Part shown: in pieces, positions 12,245-23,625 of the stretch | How positions within the stretch are numbered: the first letter of the stretch is position 1 | Layout: each line of letters opens with the position of its first letter | Source of the DNA: Vigna angularis | Lineage: Eukaryota > Streptophyta > Magnoliopsida > Fabales > Fabaceae | DNA length: 64,000 nucleotides | Direction of reading: 5' to 3' | Assembly (NCBI RefSeq): GCF_016808095.1 | Contig: NC_068977.1 | Location: 7,438,479-7,502,478, forward strand | Position numbers and translations under genes: made by a program | The notes under the pieces: generated by a model | The model's input: the letters and a program-made list of their open reading frames with translations, nothing else | Databases searched by the model: none | Told to the model about the DNA's origin: nothing

Positions 12245-12542
12245 GGTTTAAACCTCGTGCCGTGTTCGTATTTGTTGGGAATGTAAAGGAAGTCTTCCTA
12301 TTTTTAATTGTCTCAATTGAGTCTATATATTTCAAAATTTTTAGTAATTGAGTTTAAATATTTGAAAAATTGAGCCAATTAAACCATGTCCGTTAAATCT
12401 TCACAAACGACGTTAACAGATGCTGACATGTTGCACGCTGATGTCAAAGTATTTGATTATGTGAAATTTTTATTTAATTTAAGACATTATGATATGACAA
12501 AGAGTTTTTTTACTTATTCAGATTAGGGATTTATTTATCTTC
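12245..12542 (+). repeat. Left terminal inverted repeat of the MULE
   Basis: Inverse of 14888-15195, with many substitutions and small indels. It ends where TTAGGGATTTATTTATCTTC stops matching. Confidence 0.8.
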
Positions 12543-12721
12543 AAATTAGGCCCAAAACTGAATCAGTCCAAAGGTCTGCCATCACCGATAGTCACCATTT
12601 TCACCATCATGGTTAGACCCTCTTTAACCACAGTTTGTAATCAGTCCTTGCATCATCCAAACACAACAACGGACCACCCAATATCAGATCCCTAACCTGC
12701 AGAGAAACTCAGATGAACAAT

Positions 12722-14305
12722 CACTAGTAAAAAAATTGGATTTGAAATCACACAATAAGCTTCGGTTGAGGCGGAATCGAAATCTATAAGAAAACGGTGT
12801 CATTTTCGTAGTTTAAGTTAACTTTTTTGACCCGGTTTAAGGGGAACCGAGGCATATAGACAATATGACCTCGGTTCAAACCGCACCCGATGCCTAACAC
12901 CCTGAAAATGCCTCAATCCACTGGGACCCGAGGTAATATACCCTATCTTTCCAGTACTTTCGGTCTGAAAGGGGTAAGGGGTAATCATATTTCATTTTCA
13001 AAACCCTGGTCATTCTTCCTCCTCTCGCGACCAGGCGACCAGGCGACCAGGCAATGGTGTGGAGATGGCGCAACCAGGCGACGTTCGTGGTGGCTCGCGG
13101 TGGCACATCGGTCGTTCTTCTTTTTCTTCTTCTTTTCCGTTTTGGGTTCGTCTTTGGGTTCTCTTCTTCCCTTCTTTCTTTTCAGGTTCAGACGCGGCAT
13201 GATGTTCCCTATTCGTGAAGGTGGCAGTAGGGCGTTGGCGATTCGATTTAGGGTTTCGATTTGGGGCTTGGCGACACTGTGGGAGGCACGACTCAGGCAT
13301 GATCTCGCCTTCATAGGCGGCGGCTGGCGATTGGCGGTGGATCTCGCCTTCGTAGGGGATCGTCCTTAGCACAACAAAGGTGTGGTGATGGACCAACAAG
13401 GGCGAGGCGATGGTGCGGCAGTGGCGCAACGAGGGCTTCTGCATTTGGCAACGAGGGTTTCGTTTGGCGATTTTTAGGTTCTTTGTGTTCACTTGAGGTT
13501 AGTGATTTTCTGTGATTTGGGGAAGTGGGTGAGCCCATTTAGCAACAGGGTTGAGCTCGCTCTAAAGCTGAAGGGTTTAGCAACAGGACAGAGCCTTGAC
13601 ACGTTTCTAGGCTAAGACCTTAGACGACAAGGTATGCTTTACCTTATATTTCTAACACTATCTTCAATTTCAAAACTCATCATTCAATTTTATTTTTGTA
13701 GATTTTGCCTGCAATATGGAATACGTGCTGGAGTGATGAGAAGGGGCCAAAGAAGGCAACGGAGGAAGCCATGGAAGCTTTGGAGATCCTGTAGGAAGCA
13801 TTGAAGGAGAAGAGGTTCTTTGGAGGAGAGAGCATAGGATTGGTAGATATTGCTGCTAATTTCATTGGATATTGGGTTGAAATATTGCAAGAAATTGCAG
13901 GGTTGAAATTGCTAACCCTTGAGAAATTTTCCAAGTTATATAAATGGAGCCAAGAGTTTGTGAATCACCCTGTCATCAAAGAGGGTCTGCCTCCATAGAT
14001 TAATTGTTTGTTGTCTTCAAAGCTTCATAATAAATTCCCAATGTTTGTGAATCACTCTGTAACCACTCTCTGGACACACTTCTACTTCCCCATGCTCCAC
14101 AAGGTGTGGCCAGAAAAAAAAAGTAAGAACCACTTTACTGCCTCGGTTCAGGTCCCAACGGAGGCAGTAGAGGACTAGAGACTAACTCGGTTCAATACCG
14201 AGGCATAAAAGGAAGACTTTTTACCTCATCAGTATATGCCTCGGTTAAGGAACCGTTGTCTATGGTCAAAAATAACCGATGTCATTTCCTTTGATTGTAC
14301 TAGTG
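12722..14305. mobile_element. CACTA-type element B, non-autonomous, carries a GST fragment
   Basis: Starts CACTAGTAAAAAAA and ends with the inverse of CACTAGTACAATC; the first eight bases are identical. Flanked by AAT on both sides (12719-12721 and 14306-14308), the 3-bp duplication expected for CACTA elements. Subterminal regions hold many CTCGGTT / AACCGAGG words in both orientations. No transposase remains. The interior contains an unrecognised GC-rich section (12960-13640) with a pyrimidine-rich, leader-like look, followed by a tau-class glutathione S-transferase exon. Same family as element C at 44232-45452. It is inserted within the MULE. Confidence 0.9.
13702..13998 (+). pseudogene. 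Captured tau-class glutathione S-transferase exon 2 fragment
   Basis: Read from 13702 this gives ILPAIWNTCWSDEKG, EEAMEALEIL, a TAG at 13792-13794, then FFGGESIGLVDIAANFIGYW, EILQEIAGLKLL and WSQEFVNHPVIKEGLPP before a TAG at 13996. This is the C-terminal alpha-helical (H-site) domain of plant tau GSTs. A TTTTTGTAG acceptor precedes it at the position of the single intron of this gene class, so genomic DNA rather than a cDNA was captured. The N-terminal thioredoxin-fold domain with its catalytic serine is missing and the product could not be active. The fragment lies wholly inside CACTA element B, hence transduplication. Confidence 0.93.
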
Positions 14306-14887
14306 AATCCCAAAAATCCCCAATCGAAACAGAGACCTTCGCACTGTGATACGCCGGGAGGACAAAAAACCTCGTCGCCGTAGAGACATTGCCACTGAGA
14401 CGCTCATTGGCCAAAAAATTAGAATTTCCCAAAACCAAACCCTCAAAACGAGAATTTCCCAAAATTGAACTCGAAGTCCCTGTCTTCGACTTTGTCAAAC
14501 AGTTCTTCTCATTGTTCTTTGTTTCTCTTTCTCACTCTAGGGTTTCTACTCCCTTGCCCCTTACATTCTTATTACTTCTCTCTTCATTTTTTTTCTCTCC
14601 AGAATATTTTAAGGAACCCAAAAAGAAACCTCGTTCTTATTTCCCAGTTACCTCCTTCCAGTTCTGCGATACCTATAAAAAAAAGGTGCTTCCCTATATT
14701 AGGGATTTACTACAACAAGTTTGTTGATGAAGTTATGGTAGAGAAGATCGGAGGGGAAGAGATGCAAAAGGCGTCACCATGGAAGTATATTACTTATGGG
14801 AGCTTGGCGTTTTTGGGGTGTGAAATTGGGACGGTAGAGCTTGGCTGTGACGGAGGGGATGACGAGAATGTCTTTAATCGAAACTCT
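14306..14887. other. MULE interior, GC-richer, possible captured gene leader
   Basis: Unlike the flanking AT-rich DNA, this segment has a TCTAGGGTTTCTACTCCC-type plant leader and two overlapping open frames (14389-14727 and 14465-14899, +). The second ends EVMVEKIGGEEMQ...WKYITYGSLAF-like; I do not recognise either. Captured host DNA is likely for a non-autonomous MULE, but the donor is unknown. Confidence 0.45.
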
Positions 14888-15195
14888 GAAAATAAATAAA
14901 TCCCTAATATGAAAATAAGTAAAAGCCTTTGCCATGTCATAATCTCTTAAATTAAATAAAAATTCCACATAATAAAATATTTTGACATTAGCGTACTAAT
15001 TATGTAACACGTAAGCATCTATTAACACCATCTGTGAAGATTTAACGGACAGGGCTTAATTGGCTCAATTTTTCAAATATTTGGACCCAATTGACTCAAT
15101 TTTTCAAATATATGGACCCAATTGAGATAGTTGAAAATACGATAACTCACTTGAGATTCCCCAACAAATACGAGGACAATCCGAGGGTTTAAACC
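14888..15195 (-). repeat. Right terminal inverted repeat of the MULE
   Basis: Inverse of 12245-12542, reading inward from the GGTTTAAACC palindrome at 15186-15195. Confidence 0.8.
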
Positions 15196-15206
15196 TAATT
15201 TTTCAA

Positions 15207-15520
15207 TCACTATAATTTCTCGGGGTTTTGGGAAAATTATTGCTATTTGCAGAGATTTTAAGGAAAATGCCGCTATTTGTAAAGGTTTTGTTTTGCATAT
15301 GTTTCATAGAAACTGCATCTATTTGTATATGTTTCTTGTAAATTGTCACTATTTGCATTTAAAATTGTCACTATTTGCAGAGGTTTAATGAAACTTCCGC
15401 AAATTGCAGAGAATTTTCAAAACGGCCAAAACTAACTGAGGTTTGAAAACCGTTGCAACTTACGGGGTTTGGAAAACTGCCGATACTAATTGGGGTTCCA
15501 AAACCGTCGGGAATGCAAAT
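15207..15520. repeat. Degenerate short-word repeat (CTATTTGCAGAGGTTTT)
   Basis: GCTATTTGCAGAGATTTT, GCTATTTGTAAAGGTTTT, TCACTATTTGCAGAGGTTT and the set CCGTTGCAACTTACGGGGTTTGG-like / CCGATACTAATTGGGGTT recur in degraded form. It begins CACTATAATTT at the edge of the MULE. Possibly one end of another TIR transposon; the partner end was not found. Confidence 0.45.
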
Positions 15521-16790
15521 AAGATTTTTTTGTATTATTTAATCTATTTGATTATTTAAAAATGCTTTAATAAACAAAATACACATTAATTTAAAACTAA
15601 ATTGAATATTATATATAAAATAAACTATAAACAAGTTTTGATACAACTAATTGTTGAACATCAAATAATAACATTATTCAATAGTAAACATTACAAAGAA
15701 ACATGTTCAATAACAATGATTAGTTTTGTTCTTCTCCATTACATTCATCGTTTGGTATATTTTCTTGATCAAATACCGACAATATAAAATAATAGTTAGA
15801 CAGTAAGATATTTTAAAAAATAAAACAAATTTAGCAATTATTACTAGTGAAGGTTGAAATATGGAAAACCGTGAAGACAATTGATCTTTGATAATTTTGA
15901 AACATAAATGTCATCATTGTCTTCATTTTATTGACTTGTGATGTCAATAAAGATACCTATAATAGAAAAAACTAATTTAAAGGTAAGAAAAATGGTAACC
16001 AACAAGTTGACATAAAAGTAAAATATTCATTAACTTGAGTTTGTAATTCAACATAAGAAGAAGAAGCTAAAAATGATCCACCATAACAACGAACATTGAC
16101 TCCAAAGACTTTAGATAGGCAAGGATCCAAACCTAAACTGCGAATGCATCTACAACACTCTTGGGTTCCTAAAGCAGAGCCAATGAATCTGAACTGGACA
16201 TTTCTTTTGAGTGAGATGATGATATTGTGGATTTATATTCTTCAATTTTTTTCCTACATACAACATTTAATAAAAGGCTAGTGAAATTCTACATAGCTAT
16301 ATATTTTTCTTCGTTTATTGGTCCTAGTTTACAATGTTACTCACTGAATACTCAATACATAATAAATAGGATAAATAACAAGAAAAAATGGATAATGGGA
16401 TAATCTACCTATTATTGAAAGAAAGGATTCACATCGTTCTTTCTCTCATTCTCTCTTCAATTGGTTCAAGTCTATAACAACCTAACAATGGGAGGAAGTT
16501 CAAGTTTCAGGGATGTGTATACCTTCGGTGCTTTCAATTCTCTCTTCATTCTCTCAAAACCCCTCTTATCTCTATTACGAGACAATCAAATATGTTATTG
16601 TCTTAAAATGCCAATATCAATTGTTATTTGTTATTTCAAAAAGCAGTTAACAATATTGAACGAAAAAGATATATCATATATTAGTATGAATATTTAACAA
16701 GATTAAAAGTTTGTGATAAGAACGAAAATTAAAATCGCACTATATTTTGCTTTTAGAAAAAAAAATACATAATTAACCTTAAAACCAATT
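15521..16790. other. AT-rich DNA absent from duplication unit B, nothing recognised
   Basis: No family identified. A small island at 16440-16570 with ATGGGAGGAAGTTCAAG looks mildly coding but is only 78 codons and unrecognised. Confidence 0.5.
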
Positions 16791-17789
16791 ATAAACTTCG
16801 TTACTTTAAATTTATCTTTATTTTGACATGAAATTTACGATTTTGAAAAGCAAAATATAAATAATTTTCAATGTCATGTCACTGGACTCTTTTTTATGTT
16901 TTATGCTTTTGTTTTGTATAATTTTGTTTTGGTGCCAAAGCAAGGCAATGAAGGAGTAGCAACAAAGCCTATGAAAAATAGATTATAATTATAACAGATA
17001 ATGCTCGTGTTTCCTCAGCAACGGACAAGATATGAAAGGTGTTAAAGCAAACCCATTTAATGGATGTGCTATTCATTGCCACATGTTCCATACTATTGCA
17101 TAACTAAACAAAATTAATTATTAAAATTGAAAATAGCCCAAAATATTCGTAATTGTTTTAGTACATATATCGGATCTGGTTTATAAGTACTAAAATCAAA
17201 ATAATGTTTGTTTTTTAAATATTCTTGATTTAGTCTCTTTTTTCTTTAAATAGTCAAGGTAATGTTCTTTTATGAAATTCATGGTGACGTCAATATTCTA
17301 GTAACATGTGACATTATCGTTCGGTTCACCCGTTACTTCTTCCCATAGATAAATTTTGAATAATGATATGTTATTTATTATTTATATAACAGATTATTAT
17401 TGTAACTCGATCATTATTAATTTGATGGAAGAAATTATATTAATTTATTTTCTGTAAAAAAATAATTAAAACTGAAAATGTTAAAGATAGAAAGATGAAA
17501 TTGGTATAATTATATTAATAATAATGAATAATAACTATTAATTTTTTAAAATCAATCATTCTAGCCGATTTGTCTAAAATTAAAAAGCCAAATTGACATA
17601 TTAATGTTAATTATGATATGATACAATTATAATTAGTATTATTTGAAGTTAAGTAATATATGAACTTTGCTGAAAATTAGTTCATAACATTAAAATGAAA
17701 ATAAAATTATAGACCTATAAATTAATATCACTCACCAATATTTTTAACCACTATCACTAAATTCACATTATTATTCCATAACTTCATAT

Positions 17790-17956
17790 TGTTAGCTGTT
17801 GTAATTCAAACCTCTTTCTGTTGTTGTTAGTTTCTGTTTAGTCTGCATGCCTATTTATTTCATGCAGACGTCTCTGTAAAACTATCTCTCGTTTTGCTTT
17901 ATTTTTTTTCTCTTTGCAAACCCTTTGTGTTGTGTCCTTCTACGTATGTTCCAATA
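17790..17956 (+). repeat. 5' LTR of the copia element
   Basis: 167 bp, TGTTAGCTG ... TTCCAATA, identical by eye to 22153-22319. Contains a GCATG...CATGC hairpin (about 17844-17876). Short LTRs of this size are usual for small copia lineages. Confidence 0.97.
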
Positions 17957-17957
17957 G

Positions 17958-17970
17958 TGGTATCAGAGCC
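17958..17970 (+). other. Primer-binding site, initiator tRNA-Met
   Basis: TGGTATCAGAGCC, one base after the left LTR, complementary to the 3' end of plant initiator tRNA-Met; the usual primer of plant copia elements. Confidence 0.95.
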
Positions 17971-18080
17971 AGGTTCCCTTACCTTGGGCGTGTGGGCTTT
18001 TCGTTGTTTCTCTCCAGGCTTCTGTTGTGTCTGGTGGTGTCCTTGTTGTTGTTCAAGATTGTTGTTCTTGGCTCGTGAGA

Positions 18081-21000
18081 ATGGCTGCTGATCTTTCATC
18101 ATCACAACTTTCAATTTTAACAGATAAAAATTGGAACCGCTGGAGCACCCAGATGAGGGTGGTGTTCCGTGTGCAAGGTGTAAGTGGAGTCATTGAGAAG
18201 ACAGAGGATGATTCTTCCGGCAGAGAAGGACAAGAAAAGGAGTTCAAGCAGAAAGATGATAAAGCGTTGATGCTCATTCATCAATGTGTTGATGACGTCC
18301 ATTTTGAAAAGATTCAAAACGCGTCTACAGCTAAAGAAGCATGGGGCATCTTGATGCGATGTTATTCGGGAGGAGAAAAAGTTAAGAAGGTGCGACTCCA
18401 AGCACTCAGAAGACAGTACGAGCATCTGGAATTGGAGGAAGGTGAACGAATAAATGAGTTTTTTAGTCAAGTCATAACGATCAAGAATCAAATGAAAGCC
18501 TGTGGTGAAGAGATTACAGACACGATGGTTATCGAGAAAATCATGAGGTCGTTACCGGAAATGTTTGACCACATAGTTGTTGCCATTGAGGAATCAAGGG
18601 ATGTTTCTAAACTCAAGATTGAGGAACTTCAAAGTTCTTTAGAAGCCTATGAAATGAGGAAGCTTGAAAGGAAGTCTAAACGTGATGATCAAGCTCTGAA
18701 AGTCAGATACGTAAAAGGAGAAGAGAAAAGGAAGATCAAGAAATGGGAAGGAAAACCAAGAAAAGGGAAGTGGAAGAAAGAAGGAAATAACGCTGATAAT
18801 GAAGAACCAGATGAGAAATCCGATACCAGTACATCTGATTCCAGAGACAAGAAAGGCTGGAAAAAGAAGAAAGATAAAAGGAATATAGAATGCTTCAATT
18901 GTCATAAGTATGGTCACTTTGCGTCTGAGTGCTTTCCAGAGAAATCCAAAGAGAAGAAGAGCAAGGAGAAAGAAGCGCATGTTGCTGAAGAAGACTCGGA
19001 CACAGAGACAACGCTAACTCTGATGGTGTTGACAGCAACAGAATGTACAAAACCATTAAACAAGACCTGGTATCTCGACTCTGGATGTTCAAATCACATG
19101 ACATGCAACAAGGAGTGGCTCGTAAATCTTAATCAGACCAAGAAGAGCAAAGTTAAATTCGCTGATGATAGCACATTAAAGGTTGAAGGTGCAGGAGATG
19201 TGGTGATTAATAGAAGGAATGGTTCTCAGGTAGTTATCTCAAATGTGTTGTATGTTCCTGATATGAAATGCAACCTCCTTAGCATTGGGCAATTGATTGA
19301 GAAAGGTTTTACTGTGTTTATGGGCAATCAAAATAGGGTTGAGCTATACGACAGCAAGAATAGATTAGTCTTGATTAGCAAGATCTCTCAGAATAGAACA
19401 TTTCAAGTATGTTTCGATGGAACCGAGAATATACAATGTCTATCAGCAGTGAAGAACGTGGAAAGTTGGAAGTGGCACTTACGATATGGACATTTGAATT
19501 TCAGAGACTTGAAAAGGCTCGAAGAAAAGGATATGGTAACGGGTATGCAACATATTTCCATACCAGATGATGCTTGTAAGTCTTGTTTGGCAGGCAAGCA
19601 ACCCAGAAAAGTTTTTCGATCTGAAATAGAGATGAGGTCAAAAGGATGCCTTGATATCATACATGCGGACATTTGTGGTCCTTTAGATACACCATCTCTT
19701 GGTGGAAATAGGTATTTTATCGTGTTCGTGGATGAATTCAGCAGAATGTGTTGGGTTTATATGATCAAATTGAAAGGAGAAGCTCTTGATGTGTTCAAGA
19801 AGTATATTGCTGCTGTGGAAAGAGAAAGTGGAAAGACGTTGAAGGTTCTTAGAACTGATGGTGGAGGTGAGTTTACCTCTCATGCGTTTGAAGATTTTTG
19901 CCAAAAGAAAGGTATAAGTCATGAAGTTACTGCTCCATATACCCCACAACATAATGCTCTGGTAGAAAGGAGAAACCGCACTATCCTGAATACTGCAAGG
20001 TGTTTGATGAAAGAAAAGAACGTGCCACGTGATTTCTGGGCAGAGGCAGTAGCTACAGCTGTATACCTCTTAGACATGTGTCCTACAAAGCGTATCAAAG
20101 GAAAGGTGCCTCTCGAAGTATGGACAGGTAACACACCTTCTGTAAAACATTTAAAAATCTTTGGTTCCCTTGCGTTTGTTCATGTTGCAGATCAGAAACG
20201 TACCAAACTTGAAGACAAGAGTGAACCTATGGTGTTCATGGGATATCATCCCACTGGAGCGTATAAGCTCTACAATCCAAGAAAGCAAAAAATGGTCATC
20301 AGCAGGGATGTGCTTGTGCTAGAAAAGGAAACCTGGGACTGGAGCTGCATGCATAAGAATCCTAAAAGAATCTTGATACGAGAAACTCTCGAAAATCATG
20401 AAGAAGAAGAAGGAACAGAGGTTGTACCTGAAACTGAGGATGACTCTGCTGAGAACATCAGTGTTGAAGTTGGTAATCAACGACCCAGAAGGCAGATTGT
20501 GAGATCCTCAAGATTTTCTGATTATGAGACGTACTCAGATTCTGCTATTGATGAGGAAGGGAGTCTAATCCACATAGCTCTAATGGCAGAGGCAGAGCCT
20601 GTGAGTGTTGATGATGCGCTGAAACAACCTGTTTGGAAGAATGCAATGATGGAAGAACTGAACTCCATTGAAAGGAACAACACATGGCGCTTAGTTGATC
20701 TTCCACCTGGAAAATGTAGCATTGGTGTCAAATGGATATTCAAGAGAAAGCTAAATCCAGATGGCTCGGTGTCAAAGTATAAGGCACGTCTCGTTGCCAG
20801 AGGATTTTTGCAGAAGAAGGGCATTGATTTTGACGAAGTTTTCGCACCAGTGGCGAGATTGGAAACCATTCGTATGGTGGTGGCAATTGCTTGTGCTCGA
20901 AGATGGCAGATCTACCAACTCGATGTCAAGTCTGCCTTTCTTCATGGAGTGTTGGAAGAAGAGGTTTATGTACAACAACCTCCAGGCTTTAAGATTAAGA

Positions 21001-22145
21001 ATGATGAGAGAAAGGTCTATAGGTTGCAGAAAGCCTTGTATGGTCTGCGCCAAGCACCTAGAGCTTGGAATAAGAGGATTGACTCTTCTCTGATAAATCA
21101 AGGATTTGAAAAATGCAAGGTTGAGCACAGTGTCTACGTGAAAGAAACATCAAAAGGTAATATGTTAATTGTTTGTTTATATGTAGATGACTTACTTGTA
21201 ACAGGATCAAGACTGGAGGATGTAGATGAATTCAAGATGAACATGAAAAGAGACTTCGATATGACAGATCTGGGAGAACTCTATTATTTCCTCGGAATGG
21301 AGTTCACACGGTCTGAAAGAGGTATTGTTATGCACCAACAGAAGTATGCAAATGAAATACTTGAGAGATTTCAAATGCACCAGTGCAATGCAACTCAAAG
21401 TCCTTTAGAGGCAAATATAAAACTTGGGAATAACGATGCTGAAGAGTATGCAGATGCCACAAAATACAGACAGGTTGTTGGGTCGTTAAGATTTTTGTGT
21501 AATAGTAGACCTGATTTAATGTTTAGTGTAGGTTTGATAAGCAGGTTCATGTGCCAACCAAGGAAAAGTCATATGGACTCTACCAAGCGTATTCTCAGAT
21601 ATGTCAAAGGCACCACTGGCTATGGAATATTGTTTCCCTTTGGAAACCAGGAAAGCTGTTTGAAGATCACAGGTTTTTGCGATTCTGACTATGGTGGTGA
21701 CACTGTTGAGAGGAGAAGTACTTCCGGGTTCATATACTTCATTAATGGAGCACCCATCTCATGGTCATCCAAGAAGCAAACGGTCGTTGCTCTGTCCAGC
21801 TGCGAAGCCGAGTATGTCGCAGGTTGCTATGCAGCATGCCAAGGAGTTTGGCTTGAAGAATTATTGTCTGAACTGAGAATTGTTTTGGAGGAACCTGTGG
21901 AGCTGAGAATGGACAATACTTCGGCCATAAACCTTGCCAGGAATCCTGTCAGCCACGGGAGGAGCAAACACATTGAAGTGAAATTTCACTTCTTACGTGA
22001 TGTTGTTAACAAGGAAAGGATCAAGTTGACATACTGCAAGACTTTGGAACAATTGGCAGATCTATGTACCAAGTCTTTAGCCATTGATAAGTTCGTGAAT
22101 ATGCGATCAAAAATTGGAATGGTGTCCTTCGAGAATTTGAATTAA
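18081..22145 (+). CDS. Copia gag-pol polyprotein, intact
   Basis: 1,354 residues from the ATG at 18081 (MAADLSSS); the frame is open from 18027, but the first 18 residues overlap the leader and the second Met fits the family. It encodes all enzymes for replication in virus-like particles in the cytoplasm and integration in the nucleus. Domains: gag (UBN2 type, [13 protein letters not shown] near residue 13); Lys/Glu-rich linker; CCHC zinc knuckle [14 protein letters not shown] (about 271); aspartic protease LDSG (about 333); integrase HHCC zinc finger (HLRYGHLN ... CKSCLAGK) and DDE catalytic residues in ADICGPL (D about 530), RTDGGGEF and VERRNRT; reverse transcriptase with [23 protein letters not shown] and the YVDD box (about 1034); RNase H with [15 protein letters not shown] and the [13 protein letters not shown] end. 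No frameshift or stop. All catalytic residues I can check are present. Confidence 0.96.
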   Translation: MAADLSSSQLSILTDKNWNRWSTQMRVVFRVQGVSGVIEKTEDDSSGREGQEKEFKQKDDKALMLIHQCVDDVHFEKIQNASTAKEAWGILMRCYSGGEKVKKVRLQALRRQYEHLELEEGERINEFFSQVITIKNQMKACGEEITDTMVIEKIMRSLPEMFDHIVVAIEESRDVSKLKIEELQSSLEAYEMRKLERKSKRDDQALKVRYVKGEEKRKIKKWEGKPRKGKWKKEGNNADNEEPDEKSDTSTSDSRDKKGWKKKKDKRNIECFNCHKYGHFASECFPEKSKEKKSKEKEAHVAEEDSDTETTLTLMVLTATECTKPLNKTWYLDSGCSNHMTCNKEWLVNLNQTKKSKVKFADDSTLKVEGAGDVVINRRNGSQVVISNVLYVPDMKCNLLSIGQLIEKGFTVFMGNQNRVELYDSKNRLVLISKISQNRTFQVCFDGTENIQCLSAVKNVESWKWHLRYGHLNFRDLKRLEEKDMVTGMQHISIPDDACKSCLAGKQPRKVFRSEIEMRSKGCLDIIHADICGPLDTPSLGGNRYFIVFVDEFSRMCWVYMIKLKGEALDVFKKYIAAVERESGKTLKVLRTDGGGEFTSHAFEDFCQKKGISHEVTAPYTPQHNALVERRNRTILNTARCLMKEKNVPRDFWAEAVATAVYLLDMCPTKRIKGKVPLEVWTGNTPSVKHLKIFGSLAFVHVADQKRTKLEDKSEPMVFMGYHPTGAYKLYNPRKQKMVISRDVLVLEKETWDWSCMHKNPKRILIRETLENHEEEEGTEVVPETEDDSAENISVEVGNQRPRRQIVRSSRFSDYETYSDSAIDEEGSLIHIALMAEAEPVSVDDALKQPVWKNAMMEELNSIERNNTWRLVDLPPGKCSIGVKWIFKRKLNPDGSVSKYKARLVARGFLQKKGIDFDEVFAPVARLETIRMVVAIACARRWQIYQLDVKSAFLHGVLEEEVYVQQPPGFKIKNDERKVYRLQKALYGLRQAPRAWNKRIDSSLINQGFEKCKVEHSVYVKETSKGNMLIVCLYVDDLLVTGSRLEDVDEFKMNMKRDFDMTDLGELYYFLGMEFTRSERGIVMHQQKYANEILERFQMHQCNATQSPLEANIKLGNNDAEEYADATKYRQVVGSLRFLCNSRPDLMFSVGLISRFMCQPRKSHMDSTKRILRYVKGTTGYGILFPFGNQESCLKITGFCDSDYGGDTVERRSTSGFIYFINGAPISWSSKKQTVVALSSCEAEYVAGCYAACQGVWLEELLSELRIVLEEPVELRMDNTSAINLARNPVSHGRSKHIEVKFHFLRDVVNKERIKLTYCKTLEQLADLCTKSLAIDKFVNMRSKIGMVSFENLN

Positions 22146-22152
22146 GGAAGAG
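22144..22152 (+). other. Polypurine tract
   Basis: AAGGAAGAG directly before the right LTR, overlapping the stop codon of the polyprotein; the plus-strand primer site. Confidence 0.85.
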
Positions 22153-22319
22153 TGTTAGCTGTTGTAATTCAAACCTCTTTCTGTTGTTGTTAGTTTCTGT
22201 TTAGTCTGCATGCCTATTTATTTCATGCAGACGTCTCTGTAAAACTATCTCTCGTTTTGCTTTATTTTTTTTCTCTTTGCAAACCCTTTGTGTTGTGTCC
22301 TTCTACGTATGTTCCAATA
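22153..22319 (+). repeat. 3' LTR of the copia element
   Basis: 167 bp, identical by eye to the 5' LTR including the T8 run; followed by CATAT. Confidence 0.97.
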
Positions 22320-22419
22320 CATATTTAATCACACTTAACTGACCGTTCTATGAGAATTAAACATATATCTTTATTCACAAACTTATTGTTTAGATTGTTG
22401 CCTACTGAATTTTAACTCT

Positions 22420-22680
22420 AACTCAATTCCACAAAACCGACTTGTAAAGTGAGATTTAAACCCACTTATAAAGGGTGGTTCGATAGCGGATAGAACAATA
22501 TGCCCAACAAACAATAAATATTATTAGGATAGGCTCTAACCATTACTCTGATATTATATTAGAAGTGGACTTTAAACTTAACTCAACCCATAAAACTGGC
22601 TTGTAGATGAAGTTTAAACCCATTTATAAAATATGAATTGATTTTATCTCTAATCGATATGAGACTTCCAACAAATGAGT
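22420..22680. repeat. Dispersed legume-type repeat, two imperfect copies
   Basis: Two related stretches, TTAACTCTAACTCAATTCCACAAAACCG-like (from about 22412) and TTAAACTTAACTCAACCC-like (from about 22570). Each continues with the GGCTTGTAG / GACTTGTAA and AAACCCA(C/T)TTATAAA words. I know such words from many phaseoloid legume intergenic regions. Absent from unit A, so it was gained after the duplication. Confidence 0.6.
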
Positions 22681-23625
22681 TAATAAGATGTTTAATCTCT
22701 AAGTTTTGAAAATAAGTGATAGGTAAATAAAAGTTATTAGGGTTGGTTATTTAAGAGGGTTTTGAACATGAACTTCATTACTTAAAATTTATCCTTTTCA
22801 TTTTACCTGAAATTTACGGTTTTGAAAAAAACATAAATCATTTTCAGTGTCAAGTCACATGAGTTTTTGAAGTTTTTTGCATTTGTTTTGTATGTTTTTG
22901 TTTTGCTGACAGTGCTAGCATTAAGGACTCTCAACAAAGCCTATGAAAGATAGACTATAATAATGATAAATGATGGCCCCTGCTTTCTCAGTAACGGACA
23001 CGATATGCAAGTGATTGCCACCATCTTCCATACTATTAACAGATAAAAAACAATATTAATAAATAAAATTAAAAAGAGATCAAAATTAATATAAACTAAT
23101 GTTTGTTATTTTAGAACTACAATTTTGGTCCATTATTTTAAAATAGTGACATTAAAAGAATTAATAACCTTTTTTCTTTTCATAATTACTTTTTCAAATT
23201 TATCTTACTCTTTTGAATAGTTCTAATTTAATCTTATCTTTTAGCGAAATTAATCAAATAAAATATATTTGATCAAATTCATAGGGTTGATATTATTAAT
23301 CTTAAATAATATTTATTACTGATGTGACGTGTCTCTTCTATCAATAATGACATTATTAGACTTAAGTAATATTTATTACTAGCAGTAAAGTCAACTCTAA
23401 TCAACGTTATGTTATTCATTATTCGTATTTTACTATTCATTTGACATGTAATTTTTTAACAATATTATCCTTAATTTGAAAAAAAGGAAACTATATTGAT
23501 TATTTTTTAAAAAATAATTCAAATTAAACTTTTTAAAAATAATAGTAATAATGAGATAAAAACTATTAAACTTTTTAAATAAATAATTTGACAAATAAAA
23601 TTTTTACGTAATGTTAGCTAAGAAA

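Larger units (their letters stand above)
12245..15195. mobile_element. Mutator-like (MULE) non-autonomous element with long terminal inverted repeats
   Basis: The two ends are about 300-bp inverted copies, both starting GGTTTAAACC and then sharing CGTATTTGTTGGG, CAATTGAG, TTGAAAAATTGAG, CCGTTAAATCTTCACA, GACATGTTG-like and TTAGGGATTTATTTAT words. Flanking 9-mers are TAATTGTTA and TAATTTTTC, 7 of 9 identical, a plausible decayed MULE target duplication. No MURA transposase is present. The interior is GC-richer and is split by CACTA element B. Long inverted ends and a probable 9-bp duplication favour a MULE; the duplication is imperfect, so the exact class is inference. Confidence 0.72.
10840..17625 (+). 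repeat. Diverged tandem duplication, unit A (interrupted)
   Basis: Blocks of this region recur in the same order at 17625-23625. 10860-10940 matches 17695-17770 (landmark ACTCACCAAT); 11000-11085 matches 22325-22395 (TTTATTCACAAA); 11885-11945 matches 22692-22755 (GATTAGGGTTGGTTATT / TTATTAGGGTTGGTTATT); 16795-17100 matches 22770-23040 (AACAAAGCCTATGAAA, TTCCATACTATT). Unit A has about 4.8 kb (11960-16795) that unit B lacks, including a MULE and CACTA element B. The rest is AT-rich noncoding DNA. Confidence 0.75.
17790..22319 (+). mobile_element. Full-length Ty1/copia LTR retrotransposon
   Basis: Two 167-bp LTRs, identical by eye, flank one long polyprotein frame. The 5-bp target duplication CATAT is perfect (17785-17789 and 22320-22324). 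The LTRs start TG and end TA rather than CA. A primer-binding site for initiator tRNA-Met follows the left LTR and a purine tract precedes the right one. All copia domains are present in copia order (integrase before reverse transcriptase). Identical LTRs, a perfect duplication and an open frame mean a very recent insertion, and the copy may be competent. Confidence 0.97.
17625..23625 (+). repeat. Diverged tandem duplication, unit B (interrupted by copia)
   Basis: Second copy of unit A. Homology stops at 17789 and resumes at 22325, exactly around the copia element, so the retrotransposon inserted after the duplication. The tail at about 23460-23625 resembles 17420-17625. Confidence 0.75.

Noticed and set aside
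12890..13538. Overlapping frames of 70-160 codons on both strands in CACTA element B
   Set aside because: GC-rich filler open in several frames at once; no motif. Only the GST exon to the right could be identified.
18027..18080. Upstream ATG as start of the copia polyprotein
   Set aside because: The extra 18 residues (Val/Cys-rich) do not fit the gag start, and the Met at 18081 begins the conserved part.
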